A stretch of 64,000 nucleotides of DNA from Coniosporium tulheliwenetii (taxonomy: Eukaryota; Ascomycota; Dothideomycetes): NCBI GenBank assembly GCA_030247845.1, contig JAPDRP010000030.1:480397-544396 (forward strand), in the 5' to 3' direction. This document shows positions 1 to 11,089 of the stretch, piece by piece. The position numbers were made by a program, and so were the translations under genes. Position 1 is the stretch's first letter; every line of letters starts with the position of its first letter. The notes beneath the pieces are model-generated. The model had not been told where the DNA came from and searched no databases. It saw only the letters and a list, made by a program, of their open reading frames with translations.

Positions 1-1509
1 GGCGGGAAGTTGAGATGGCGCCTCGGGTGCATCAAACGCGTTTTCGGGCACAAATGGTGGGATCGGCTGTGGATATTCCAGGAGAGTCTGCTGTCGAAGG
101 ACATCCTGCTCATGCTGAGCGCGACAAACCAGGTTTCATGGCGGACTCTGTATGCTGCCTCTCAAGTCGTCAAAAGGCATACCGAAAGCCCGGCACCCTG
201 GATCAGGAAAGATCACTTCAGGGACAGCGATAGGAATTATCGTCTTTGGAAAGAATTGATGTCTGTTGACTTTGGGAAATCGTACATTCGAGCTAAGCTT
301 CGCGAGCGGATGCAACACATGTTCCGGTCAGAGCAAAGAGCAGCCGAACTTTCGACATCTCAAGATGATAACGAGGTCAGACTAGCATTATTGAATGCGG
401 TGGCCGCCAAACGTCTGGAGGAAAATTTATATGTGACTAGCTACCTGGAGTGTTTCGATCCTCGGGACCGAGTCTTTGCATTACTGAGTACAACGGCTTC
501 TGAAGTAAAACTCATGACTCCGACATACAAAACAGCAGTCTCGAATGTCTACTGGAAATCCGCAGCAGCGATAGCCTACTGGACCTTGGAGTTCCTCCGC
601 TCGGCAGGCATTGGCCTATTGGTTCCCGATGTAGTGGCAAAGGCCGGCCAAAAAGGCGTTCAAATAGCAACCGATATTCCATCCTGGGTCCCGAACTGGC
701 AGCTAGCACATAGTCTGCCAGAATACGCACAACGGTTTCCCGGCAAATTCTCTGCATCTGGAGATGAACCAAGTATGACGGAAGTTCTCGATGACGCGCG
801 GACGCTGGATGTTGGAGGGTTTGCGGTAGACGAAGTTGAGAGAGTCTTACCACGGCCTTTTGGAGATACCCATAAGTCTGTTCTTGATGCTTTCCGCTGC
901 ATCAGTCGAGATCGGAGGGCTAAAAAGGAGGAGAGGAGAAAAAGATTGCGCAATATGATCAGGACATGGACTGCTGACACTGATCATCTTGGAAGCAGGT
1001 TATCTGAAGAAACTATGAATAGCTGGATAAAAGGCACCTTCATGAGCATTTACGAGGAATCAGATTATGACGAGGAAGACGAGGATGAAGAAGATGAAGA
1101 AGATGAAGATGAAGACGACGATGATTCCAGAGATGAGATAGGGTATTCACGATTTTTGGACGGTATGATTGGATTTCGTCAAGCCAGCAAGAACGAGGGA
1201 AGGAATTTTCTTCGAACACGAGAAGGACGAATGGCATTGGGTCCTATTGGAGCTCTACCCGGAGATGTCATATTCATCTTTTACCAGTGCTCTGTCCCAT
1301 TACTCCTGCGTAAGGACACGGATGTAAACTACTTTAGATTGGTTGGAGAGTGCTATGTACATGGTCTCATGGATGGAGAGGCCCTTCGATGGAAAAAAGC
1401 CCCAGTACCATCAGAATTAGATGATACCCTTTCATGTAGACAGAAATCAGTGTGCTCTCTGGCAATTGTGCTGCCCACTGTCATCCTCATCGATTGTTGT
1501 GGTTTTTAG
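1..1509 (+). CDS. HET-domain (heterokaryon incompatibility) protein, 3' part
   Basis: The reading frame is open from the first base, so the gene begins upstream of the window. Near the left edge the protein has WWDRLWIFQE, the core tryptophan-rich motif of fungal HET domains, then a DPRDRVFALLS motif, which is the usual second conserved block. The C-terminal part has a GDVIFIFYQCSVPLLLR block and a GECYVHGLMDGEA block, both characteristic of full-length HET proteins after the domain. Between them lies an unusual acidic run of about 25 Asp/Glu residues (roughly bases 1050-1125). HET proteins trigger cell death when genetically different hyphae fuse; that role is known for the family and not shown here. 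The stop is at 1507-1509. No intron is needed in the visible part. Confidence 0.77.
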   Translation, partial: GGKLRWRLGCIKRVFGHKWWDRLWIFQESLLSKDILLMLSATNQVSWRTLYAASQVVKRHTESPAPWIRKDHFRDSDRNYRLWKELMSVDFGKSYIRAKLRERMQHMFRSEQRAAELSTSQDDNEVRLALLNAVAAKRLEENLYVTSYLECFDPRDRVFALLSTTASEVKLMTPTYKTAVSNVYWKSAAAIAYWTLEFLRSAGIGLLVPDVVAKAGQKGVQIATDIPSWVPNWQLAHSLPEYAQRFPGKFSASGDEPSMTEVLDDARTLDVGGFAVDEVERVLPRPFGDTHKSVLDAFRCISRDRRAKKEERRKRLRNMIRTWTADTDHLGSRLSEETMNSWIKGTFMSIYEESDYDEEDEDEEDEEDEDEDDDDSRDEIGYSRFLDGMIGFRQASKNEGRNFLRTREGRMALGPIGALPGDVIFIFYQCSVPLLLRKDTDVNYFRLVGECYVHGLMDGEALRWKKAPVPSELDDTLSCRQKSVCSLAIVLPTVILIDCCGF

Positions 1510-1888
1510 AGGCAGTTAAGGCTCTGATTAAGAGTGGTTGATGGAATCTGAGAGTGCTTGCGAGGAAAGAATTGGCTATTAAATGATTAGATTATGAGTA
1601 ACTAAACATCCATCTCTCGCATACACGTAATACGATTTAGGCACGCGAGAAGAGACGGAACCAATAATTCGTAGTGACGCATGCTTCGATATTGGCTCAA
1701 ATTACTGCTACTAGTGATTCAATCTTACGTGCTACCTGGTTCCCAATCGGGTGTATGAACACCTGAGATCAATACGTAGAACAAAGTAAACCCGTCCCCG
1801 ACGGTGATCCCTCCGGGGTCCAAACCCTTTGCCTTTCTTCACCTCGTACCTCCCCTATCAGCCATTCCATCCTTGTCGGTGTTGCCGA
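1510..1888. other. Intergenic, nothing recognised
   Basis: 379 bases between the HET stop and the hAT remnant. I see no coding sequence, RNA gene or clear repeat. Confidence 0.5.
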
Positions 1889-2737
1889 TTAGGTATATCT
1901 TAGTGACATAGTATGAACCAAAATAGATCCCCCACATTCTGCTTTCCACACAAGCTTCGCAATACCTCGCCCAGGCATACTCGTGATGTTAAGGACACGT
2001 GTCATATGGGCTACAATGGCTTGCAATCCTTTGTGGTTTGGAGATCCCCACATATCGATACTGAAGTGGATAAGCGTGAGGGCGCTTTGTAGCTTCTTTT
2101 TGATCGCCAACTGGTGTAGGAGGAAGGAATCATTGAGCAGCTTGGGGATCTGGCCGCGGCTCTGTATAATGACGTCGGTAGCCATATAGTTACCGGCGTG
2201 GAGGAGAGCGTAGAGTTCTCCCCATTCAGGCACCGAGAGAGGAAGGTTGCGGCGGGCAATTAGTTGTAGAAGAGCTTCGTTGAATGCTGGCTTGTTAATG
2301 GCTCGAAGAAGAAGCTTCTCCTGCTCAATATCACGACCTTCTTGCCTAGCCTTTTGCTTGCCAAAAAGCCCTGATATTGAAGCCTCAATCGCAACCTTCT
2401 TCGCTGAGAGGTTTTGTACGACTATAATGTTGTGTTTGGCGAGATGTTCGCGGATTCGGTTGTGGGCAGTCTGCTTAAAGCTACAGCGCTTGCAATAGAA
2501 CCACTTCTGGCCGTACTGGTTCTTCTTTGGCTCGCTACTGCGTGGCTGACGAGCTTCTGCCCACATATCCACGCAGGTGACAGAGCGGGCCTTGCGTTTT
2601 TTGGTGTTGGAGAGCGGGTCTTGATTGGCGTCGTCGTCTGAGGCTTGTGGGGTCTCAATTTCAGCAGTTCCGGGTTCCGTGCGCATGGCATTGTCGTCTG
2701 AATCGAGGTCAATAGGCGGGGATTCGTGGAAGACCAT
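1889..2737 (-). pseudogene. hAT transposase N-terminal remnant with BED-type zinc finger
   Basis: An ATG-started frame of 282 residues. It has an acidic N-terminus, a basic KKRKAR stretch, then a BED-like finger (WFYCKRC then HNRIREHLAKH) at about residues 80-105. A block typical of hAT proteins before the catalytic core follows, and then the start of the RNase-H-like fold (HFSIDMWGSPN, about residues 222-234). After the following AIVAHM the homology stops and the last 40 or so residues look random, so the element is cut off just as the catalytic core begins. The finger resembles that of the fragment at 20930-21503, suggesting a common family. No catalytic core or dimerisation domain remains, so it should be inactive. 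No inverted repeats or target duplication were found. Confidence 0.72.
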
Positions 2738-3389
2738 ATTAATGGGGTTATAAGTGCGAATAGACGTGTATTTACCCTACGCGTTAGGAGGAATTGCGTG
2801 TTTTGAGTTTCTGCCGGGTTGGACAGACCAATCGGAAGCCTTGCCGGCTGACCGCCCCCAAGCACAATTAATCGTATGAATCACATTTAATCTAGGTAGG
2901 GTCGGATTCAGAGCATTTAATCGGAAGGAGGATTCAGATTCACAATTAATGCAATTAATCTTCAAGATTAATTGCATCCCTGGACTTCTGGGGCGTCATG
3001 GATGCTGTTTGAGGGTAGGCTGTCTTGTGCAGTCCAACATAGCCTGACCCACTAAAGCTAGGCATTGGAACAAAGACTGAAGGATGACAAATTCACTTTG
3101 CAGACCCATTTAGTCTGTGCGAACCACAGCAGGCGCAGACTGTGAACCAAGCAGAATATCCAGTTTTCAGGGCTTCCAGACCGAGGCTCACGCAGGAAGA
3201 GTCATGGCCGGAATGGTAAGCATAGAACATGAAGGACCTCCCCAAAACGATAATGACTGCTATGATCTAGATCATTTCTTGAGTGGGTGGAATTGATGTT
3301 GTGCATTTAGAACATTACGAGGAGGAAACGATGGAATTCGCCTTTGTTGAACGGCAAGCTCCTGTTTAATCCTTGCTGCAGCCTACCGC
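2738..3389. other. AT-rich intergenic stretch
   Basis: 652 bases with no gene. The part around 2860-2980 has repeated ATTTAATC/ATTAATC motifs and a perfect palindrome (separate entry). The remainder up to the transcription factor stop shows nothing recognisable and may hold its 3' untranslated region. Confidence 0.5.
2949..2977. repeat. 29-bp perfect palindrome
   Basis: Two 14-base arms (ATGCAATTAATCTT and its reverse complement) around a single central C. It sits among looser ATTAATC repeats near the hAT remnant. Could be a transposon terminus or chance in AT-rich DNA. Confidence 0.8.
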
Positions 3390-5965
3390 TCACCCAAAAT
3401 GAACTCCCTCGTACAGTGGTTCTAAGATCTTCCAGCTCCACTCCGCAATGCCATCTACTTGCTGCATATCCCTCACCCAGTAAAGCATCATCTCAATAGA
3501 ATCCTGCACGTGCTGATTTAGCAGCTGCGTCTCCCATATTTGCTTGAGCACCGTATCCTCTGCTGCTATACGGAGGACAAGTAATATGCCGAGGAAACTC
3601 TGCGTCCACGCAAAGATATTGGGGATCAGCCTCTTCTTGTTTTTCACCGGCCACATGCACACGGGCCAGAGAAGACAACTATCCAAGCCGATGGTGCAGT
3701 ACTCGATATCCTCGGCTGTCATCCGCTCGGGGAAGTGGAGGGCCTTATAGAGGAACGGACGGTAGATCATGAAGCGGCAATAGTAGAAGCGGCCGCGAAG
3801 CTGCGCGATGATGACGTCGATGTTGTAGAAGTGGTAAAACTGGTCCCCGTCTCGGTCGACGGTGAATTGCATCAGGCTGGGAAGGTCGGTCAGAGGATCG
3901 TGCCCTACGTACTGGGTGCGCTGCTCGTCACTCCACTGGAGGGGCTGTGGCAAATGCGAACGCCAGGATTTGAGCTGGTGATCTAGCTCTTTGATGACGC
4001 GGATAGGAGGTTCCGCGTAGCCTTCTCGTGGTTCAGGATTTGATACTGCAAACCCGTCGGATCAGCTGTTTGTAGCTCCTTCAAGAGTCTGAGCAGAGGT
4101 ACAAGGCTGATGGAGAAAGTGCTGGGACAGTGAATCCGGGAGACCTTGAGTCCGTTATTAGAAGCGAATCTTGTGTACAGACTCGCTCGGCGACAGTATC
4201 TTTCGGACGTCCCCCTTATGCTACGTGATAATACATTCTGCACCGTCCTTGTAGACGCGAAGCAAACTTCCACTCTTACCATTGTAGAGTTCGTTATTGA
4301 TTCGATCAATAAGTCGACGGATTGCGATCATGCCCAGGAAGTTATATTGATAGTGAGTTCGCTTGTCTTTGAACGGACTTGGCTCATAGTCCACTTTGTG
4401 CTCCGGCTGCTCCGGGAATAGAGGCAACGGTATATCATCCTGGTACTCGGATATGCCCGTCTGTGGCAAATCCAGATCTACGTGGTACCAACTATGGCGT
4501 TTGTCAGTACACTCATTGAACTTGATGGCAAAGCATTCCCAAGCGAATACCCTTCGATGATATTGCAAACCCAGTACGCCCGCTTAATCATGTCTCCATT
4601 ATGGGAAGTCCATTCAATGGGTCGCCTAGAAAAGCTTAGCAATGTCTATGCAACAGGCCACGCAATTACGAACTTCAATATAATTTGGATGGCCTCTGAA
4701 GCCATCACCGTCGTCCGCCAGAAGTCCTGCGTACTAGTGCTTAGCAGAGCCTCAGGAAGCTGTGCTCCTATAACTCACGATATGCCGTAAGCATGCTTCA
4801 AAGTACGTCCTGCATTAGCCACAGGATCAGCCAAAGTCGCATTAGAGGCTTGGGGTGATGCTTACGCTTTTAGCAGCAATATCTGAGCAGTTTCTAAGCA
4901 GATGTGGCTGATGACAAACCCGAGTCTTCGCTGTGCTTCATTGAAGATATCGAGCGCTGGAGGTTCGTCGGCAGTGCCTCCACGTATTCCGCTTAGTGAT
5001 CCACGCATCCCGCCCAATGAACCGTCTTTAGTTACCGTCGGTTTCCCAAATGTCCCTTCAATAGCTACTTTACCAAGCGCAAAAACCAAGAGCGCTATCA
5101 GCGACATGAAACAGCCGTCGCCAAATCCTTCCTCTGTAACTTTAGGAAGAGCCTGCTGCATGAAGTCGGTATAGTCCAAGATAGGGTACAGCATGTTGAA
5201 GGTATTGAAATATTGGTCGGCGTATCGTGTCATCATATCTTTAGTAAGACTAGGGAAAGTCGCTCGAGGTAAACCATCAGCGGCACGTGAACTATGCACA
5301 GGTGAACTCTTGAGGCCGATATGTGGAGGTAAGATACCGGGATGTTTGTCCAACTCTTGCTGTATGAACCAACTTGTGCCTCTCTCTGCAATATGCGACA
5401 AATCCGCCGCAGCTTCTACTCCTTTGGTACAAAGCAGTGTAGATACTGCAGGCCAAAGAAGCACTCTATGCACCGCCGCAAGATGTTCGTTACCCTCTGG
5501 CGCTCGAACGCCACGCCGAAGTGATGCGTCCTGGTCAATAGGAGAGCGTCCTCTTCCAAAAGATGGAGTGACTGATCCATCCTGGGTGAAAGCCGGAGTG
5601 CTAGCATTTCCGCAGGTTAACTCGAATAGCCGTTCGAGCTTGTCCTCTGTACGTTGTAGAGCATGAAGGATATCCTCAAGCGTCTTGTCTTTCCTATCAA
5701 AATCCGATATCCTCCATTAGTTGCAAGAATCAAAGGCAAGGATGGAACAATCCGGTGTGGCTGCTCACTTAGTTGGTCGAGGATCTCTGTAAATGCAACC
5801 GACATTAAGGCGCTGGCAAAGGCCGCACTTTGGTTGTTGTTCGTCGCATTTGCACTTCCGAGAGCGGCATGTTTCGCACGCTTGAGCGGCAATCACTGCT
5901 CTGTATCGTCGGCTTTCTGTTGTCATGTCTGAAGAAGTGCGGTCAACAGCGTCGGAGGTTTTCAT
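3390..5965 (-). CDS. Zn2Cys6 fungal transcription factor with fungal-specific (MHR) domain
   Basis: Seven exons read by eye on the minus strand: 5965-5769, 5711-4866, 4809-4779, 4726-4674, 4625-4551, 4491-4280 and 4045-3390. They total 2070 nt, an exact 689 codons plus stop, and every junction keeps frame with GT-AG ends. Five of the six introns are 48-59 nt; the last is 234 nt and is the least certain. The Zn2Cys6 cluster uses Cys30, 33, 40, 47, 50 and 57, with an extra Cys38. It is followed by a basic linker and a predicted coiled coil (KTLEDILHALQRTEDKLERL). The middle homology region has AYWVCNIIEG and DLPQTGI blocks, where the family normally has them, and the C-terminus is full length. 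The protein should bind CGG-type sites in the nucleus and regulate genes; its targets are unknown, since the neighbours are transposons. Confidence 0.9.
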
Positions 5966-6824
5966 TGCACTTGTGCAAGGCCCAGTTTGAAGGAGAGAGG
6001 TCTTGTAAACGCAGACAGAAGATGATGATGTGGCTTAACGGTCAGACACCACATAGTAATCCAACAGTTGCTCTGCATACACAGTTGCATCAGACAACGT
6101 CATCTCCGAATCGTCATAGGTCGTCTCTCGTGCGTTTCCCAGGGTTCACCGGAGATACCTCCGCCCTAGCCCATCAGTATTCGGCCGTTTTACGCCATAT
6201 GACGGATTTCGTGCCCTTAACGTATTCGATAAGCGAGTCAATCAGACAAGCGAGCCGATCAGCCCATTTTACACTAAAACCACAAGGTTGTATCTCAACA
6301 ACTACCCAATAATTTTGCTGTAGACTTTAAGGCTTAGCTTTTAGAGTCATTTTGCCTTCACAGTCTGAATATTAGATTAAACTACCGACTGCAGCGGACC
6401 GCGGTGGAGATTTAGCCTCCAAATTTCGCCTGGATTTCCATTGCGACTGAACTGTCAAGGCGCGTCAGGTCATGAGTACTGTATTGACTAACGTATTTGA
6501 CCACCGAGCAGAACGAACCACCGAACGGAACACTTTTGCCAAGACGCACCAAACTCAAACCTACTCGTATTCCACAAGCGAGCCGGACACCCAAGCGAGC
6601 CGGACACCAACCCGATCCGATTCCACTATTACCACAGTTATTAACCACACAGTAGATAGCGACCAATGAAGCTCTTAGCCACCAATTTCACTAGGGAATT
6701 TGCACGGTTCAGGGGTTGAAGTCAGCACCAATGTCCAGCATGCTTCGCACATTGTTTTTGTCAATTCCGATATCAGCGTTGATCCTCCTTATCCGGAGCA
6801 CCAAACTTTCCAACAAGCAAGGAA
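5966..6824. other. Intergenic: regulator upstream region with a solitary pogo-type terminus
   Basis: 859 bases without a convincing gene. At 6218 the sequence TAACGTATTCGATAAGCGAG, about 250 bases upstream of the regulator start, closely matches the start of the pogo fragment at 44687; both follow a TA, the duplication used by this superfamily. No matching opposite end was found. Two close copies of AAGCGAGCCGGACACC lie near 6580-6610. The 6716-6820 portion runs open into the LINE but is not homologous to the intact LINE copy. Confidence 0.45.
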
Positions 6825-9800
6825 TTTCAACCTACATCACCCTCTATGGTCAGCGACACATCGACGCGCTGGAAGTGGGCCGAGCGCCCAACCTCTGCTC
6901 ACTATCATCGAGGAGTTCCAACTACAGCTCCTCACAGTGCCTGGAACCCCAACTCACCGATGGAAGGACGCAGAATCAACAATCGACCTTACGTTGGCCT
7001 CCGAGGACCTGGCATCCCGCGTGGTCCACTGCAAAATCGACAGAAGGCTAGACTGTGACTCTGATCACCTCCCGATTGCCCTGGTCATCGACTGGAGCTG
7101 GCGACTGGCAGTCCCGACGAGAAAGCGCCTATGGGCAAAGACGAATGTACCGATACTCCGTCAGACTGTCAAGGACCGGCTTCCCCGAACGTGCGACGCC
7201 ATACAGCTTAGGGACGAGGAAAGCATTGACGGGCTCGTTTCTTCGATCATCAAGGCTCTTGACGCGGGCATCGAAGCGTCAACCCCTTGGTCTAACCCAT
7301 CCCCCGATCAATTGCCGGATTCGACCAAGATTGCAAGGACATCTGTACGGAAGTTCAACAACTCCGTCGAAGGTGGCAACGAACGAGACAAGACGATGAC
7401 TACGAGGCTTACCGACAGGCGCGCAATAGGAAGGGTCGACACATCCAGAAGACCCTCCGCGACACCCATCGTCAGAGAGTAGAAGATGCGTCTGCGTCAC
7501 AGTCGGGCCTTTGGAATTTGGTTAAATGGGCCAAGAACAGGCACAACGCATCACCAGCTTGCACGCCAGCACTCGTGCAACCGAACGGAGAGCTGGCGCA
7601 GCGGCCGGAAGAAAAGGCCGAGGCGTTACGTCAATCCTTTTTCCCGCTTCCACTCCAAGCCGACCTCACGGACATCGAGGAATACGAATACCCCCCACCA
7701 ATCGAATGCCCGGACATTACCACAGCGGAGGTGGAGAAAGCAGTGCGCAGGGCTTCCCCGAACAAGGCCCCCGGCGTCGACGGTATCACCAACGGCATCT
7801 TGCACCAGACGCTCGATATCCTCCTCCCAAGCCTCTGCACGCTCTTCAACGCATGCCTTCAGCAGGGCTACTGTCCGACACACTTCAAGGATACGATCAC
7901 GGTGGTACTCCGAAAGCCGGGCAAGGACGACTATACGCAACCCAGTGGTGTATTCAATATTGATTAAGAGTCAATATTGAACTTTGTGTTAATCAATACT
8001 CTGGCCAGTGATGTATTTAATGTTGGCTCTTTAGTTAATATTGAACGTTGTCTTGATTTCTACTCTGGCTAAGGGCCATCTCGGTATATTGGAGATATAT
8101 TGATTTCCAAATGTCGGATCAATCCATATTGAATACAGCACTGACGCAACCCAAGGCATATAGGCCAATTGCCCTCCTCAACACGCTAGGGAAGGCGCTG
8201 GAAGCCATAATTGCGAACCGGCTTGCCTACCTTGCGGATGTCCACCAACTTCTCCCCAGCCGACACACGGGGGCCGGAAACTCGCCTCGACAGAGCATGC
8301 TATGCACTTTCTCCTCCAGCGGATACACCAAGCATGGTCCGAGGGCAAGGTGGCCTCTCTGCTACTGCTCGACGTGTCTGGGGCATACGACAACGTTTCT
8401 CGAGAACGGCTACTGCACAACCTTCGAAAGCGTCGGGTCAGTCAGAAGATCATATGCTGGGTAGCTTCCTTCCTCAGTGACCGCTCAACCACTCTCAAAC
8501 TGCAGGAGTACACTGCACCATCGACACCTATCCAAACAGGAATCCCACAGGGATCGCCTATCTCGCCAATCCTCTATCTGTTCTACAACGCGGACCTGAT
8601 CGAGACATGCAAGACAGAGGAAACGGAGGCGGTTGGGTACATTGACGATGCGTCGATCCTAGCAGTAGGCCCGACCGCACAACACAACTGCAAAACCCTT
8701 AAGGGCATCCACCGAAAGGCTGAAGAATGGGCCGTGAAGCATGGCTCCCAGTTTGCGCCAGCTAAATACGAGCTTGTACACTTTACCAGAGATCCCAAGG
8801 CGAACAGCACGCACGCACTCCGCTTGCCACACGCCACGATCAAAGCCTCCCCGTCATGCCGATACCTGGGCATCCAAATGGACACCAAGCTCCGGTGGGA
8901 CTATCACCGCGAGAAAGTAGAAGCGGGAGCCACAAAACGACTCTCGGCTCTATCGGCTCTGGCATCCTCAACGTGGGGCACAGGAATGATCAATCTCCGA
9001 CATGTGTACAGAGCAATGATCGTACCTCAGATGCTATATGGTTGTTCTGCATGGCATATTCCCGGCAACGGCCACTCCAGCAGAGGCAGCTCTATAATAA
9101 CTGCTATCAAGAAAGTACAGAGACGAGCAGCTCAAACCATCACTGGAGCTTTCCGGACTACCGCTGGAGCAGCGGTGGATGTGGAAGCACACTTGCTCCC
9201 GGTGCAACAACAACTCGAGCAAACAGCACTAGAAGCCACAATGCGTATTAGAACCAGCCCCCTCTACAACGACATGGCCGCACCCGAAGATGACAATAAC
9301 ATACCACGGAGGACTCGCCAAGGACGCAACGCGGAAAGTCCTCTCGACCGATTCTCGAGTATCCTAGAGCGCAAGTACGATGTGCAACTCGATCGACTCG
9401 AGAAACGCCAACCGCACGTTGTACCGCCGTGGTGGACGCCACCGGTTGTCTGCATCGCCGAATCTGCCGAGGAGGCAATCAAGGAACATGATGCCATAGA
9501 GCCAGGAACGATTTGCATCTATACCGACGGAAGCGGCATCAGCGGCCACGTCGGGGCAGCTGCAGTAGCACCCTCGCTCCAGATTGATGGCATCTACACG
9601 AAACGGACTCAGTACATGGGCACAACGGACACTTCCACAGTGTACGCAGCAGAGCTTAGAGGACTCGTTTTGGCATTGCAATTAGTGCTCGACATACAGA
9701 CAACAGGCATCACACCCGGCAAGTGCGCCATATTCACCGACAACCAAGCCGCCATCCAGGCAATACGGAATCCCAAGTGTCCGTCGGGGCAGTATATCCT

Positions 9801-10458
9801 GATCGAGGCCATACAAGCACTCGACGAGCTCCGCAGCCAAGGTTGGGAGCCCCAATTCCGATGGATCCCAGCACATGTCGGAGTGCCAGGGAACGAAGCA
9901 GCCGATCTAGCAGCAAAGGAAGCCGCCGGACACGACCCAAACACACGAGTAGTTCCGCAACCACCACCTGAGCCAGACTCTCTGCAGACCTTAATGGCAA
10001 CTACGAAGTCCACCATCCGCAAAACAATGAAATGCGAGTGGGAAATGTCATGGGAAAAAGCCAAACATGGCAGAGAGCTCTTCAAGCTCGGGGTTCGACC
10101 GGGAAAGGACGCACTCACCACACATGCTGGCACACACCGAGCAATCAGCTCCGCGATTACACAGATGCGCACAGGCAAAATCGGCCTTCGTGCTTACCTT
10201 CACGCCATCAACAAAGCAGACACCGACAAGTGCCAATGCGGCTACGGACCGCAGACGGTGCGGCACATCCTGCTCGAATGCAGGGACTGGACCGACGAAC
10301 GACACCAAATGTGGGCAGGCAAGCATCCATGCGTTGACATCAAGCGCATTCTCTGTAGCTCGTCAATGGCAGTACAAGCAGCCAAGATGATGTTGAGGAC
10401 GGGGCTCCTGGGGCAGTTCCGGGCAGTCCCATCCACGGTACTCAAATACTCAGCGTAG
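6825..10458 (+). pseudogene. LINE ORF2 relic: endonuclease, reverse transcriptase, RNase H
   Basis: By comparison with the intact copy on the other strand, the pieces in order are as follows. The C-terminal endonuclease half (CDSDHLPIAL, about 7053-7085) runs on until the frame is lost after STPWSNPSP (about 7305). The thumb-proximal RT block (7518-7942) follows. Then come the MITE, a frame continuing KAYRPIALL (8150), another frameshift near 8270, and a long frame from 8302 to 10458 holding the rest of RT and RNase H. RT motif GYIDDASIL is present, as are the RNase H residues (YTDGSG, YAAELRG, FTDNQAA, WIPAHVG). A Cys/His cluster (CQCGYG then HILLEC) lies near the C-terminus. The copy cannot make a full ORF2 product because of truncation, at least two frameshifts and the inserted MITE. 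Confidence 0.88.
7943..8143. mobile_element. 201-bp hAT-type MITE, copy 1, with 8-bp target duplication
   Basis: The left end is CAGTGGTGTATTCAATATTG. The right end, read inwards from the other strand, is CAGTGCTGTATTCAATATGG. The flanks are the exact 8-bp direct repeat ACGCAACC (7935-7942 and 8144-8151). Removing the element plus one repeat gives the uninterrupted codons of the intact LINE copy (GDDY-TQP-KAY), which proves the insertion. There is no ORF inside. A second element with the same termini and the same length lies at 52127-52327. Confidence 0.93.
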
Positions 10459-10885
10459 ACGAGTGATTACTGGGATACAGAAGTCGAGGAGGGCCAGGAA
10501 AGGCCTGACAAGTCAGAGACACAGAACAGCTAGAAAGACTATTAGTGCGGTGCACCTGCCCGGAGCAGGAGGGGAAGCAGTTCTGTAGAGGAACGACCTA
10601 TTGGCGTAGGGCAGTTCATGGCAGGAATGGCTTGGTATTCGAAAGCGAGGGGCGGGGGCACCTGTATTTATAGTCGTACGCTGCATAGCTGCCACTAAGT
10701 TGGATCCCAGATCACGTGCCACTGAAGTGACTGCCTGGTAGGCAGCCTGTGGCGTTAGGCAGAATAGATGCAGCTACTACAGCTATAAGTGCTGTATCCG
10801 CTGCCATGGACAGTTATAATATGAACACACTTGTACTTAGTTCAGAGCTTCAACACACTAGGGCGGCTGGGACAGCCTATGAATC

Positions 10886-10911
10886 AAAAAAAAAAAAAAA
10901 AAAAAAAAAAA
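10886..10911 (+). repeat. Poly(A) tail of the plus-strand LINE
   Basis: 26 consecutive A directly after the shared LINE 3' end GGGACAGCCTATGAAT, followed by a few CAGT/TCAG tetranucleotides (to about 10931). Confidence 0.85.
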
Positions 10912-10934
10912 TCAATCAGTCAGTCAGTCAGCGG

Positions 10935-11036
10935 GTCTTTCCTGGGAATTTTCTCCTGGGAGCGATCCATGTTCCTAGGACGAAATTCCCAGGAACGTTT
11001 TCCCAGGACCCTGTTCCTAGGAAAGTGCTCCTACAG
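10935..11036. repeat. Cluster of CCTRGGAA palindromes between the two LINE tails
   Basis: About seven copies of TTCCTAGGAA, TTCCCAGGAA, TTCCTGGGAA or close variants in 100 bases, in both orientations. The same motif is clustered at 17287-17347, at the other end of the minus-strand LINE, and I did not notice another dense cluster elsewhere. Confidence 0.65.
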
Positions 11037-11089
11037 CTAACCGAAAAAGTCTGGGCAGCCCAGCATCAACAACACGGGTGCCCCACCCA

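Larger units (their letters stand above)
6825..10911 (+). mobile_element. Tad1-like LINE, 5'-truncated and broken copy
   Basis: Homology to the intact LINE at 11090-17290 starts inside the endonuclease (NLHHPLW, about 6830) and continues through reverse transcriptase, RNase H and 3' untranslated region to a 26-A tail. The 5' part of the endonuclease and all of ORF1 are missing. A 201-bp MITE sits inside it. Confidence 0.87.
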
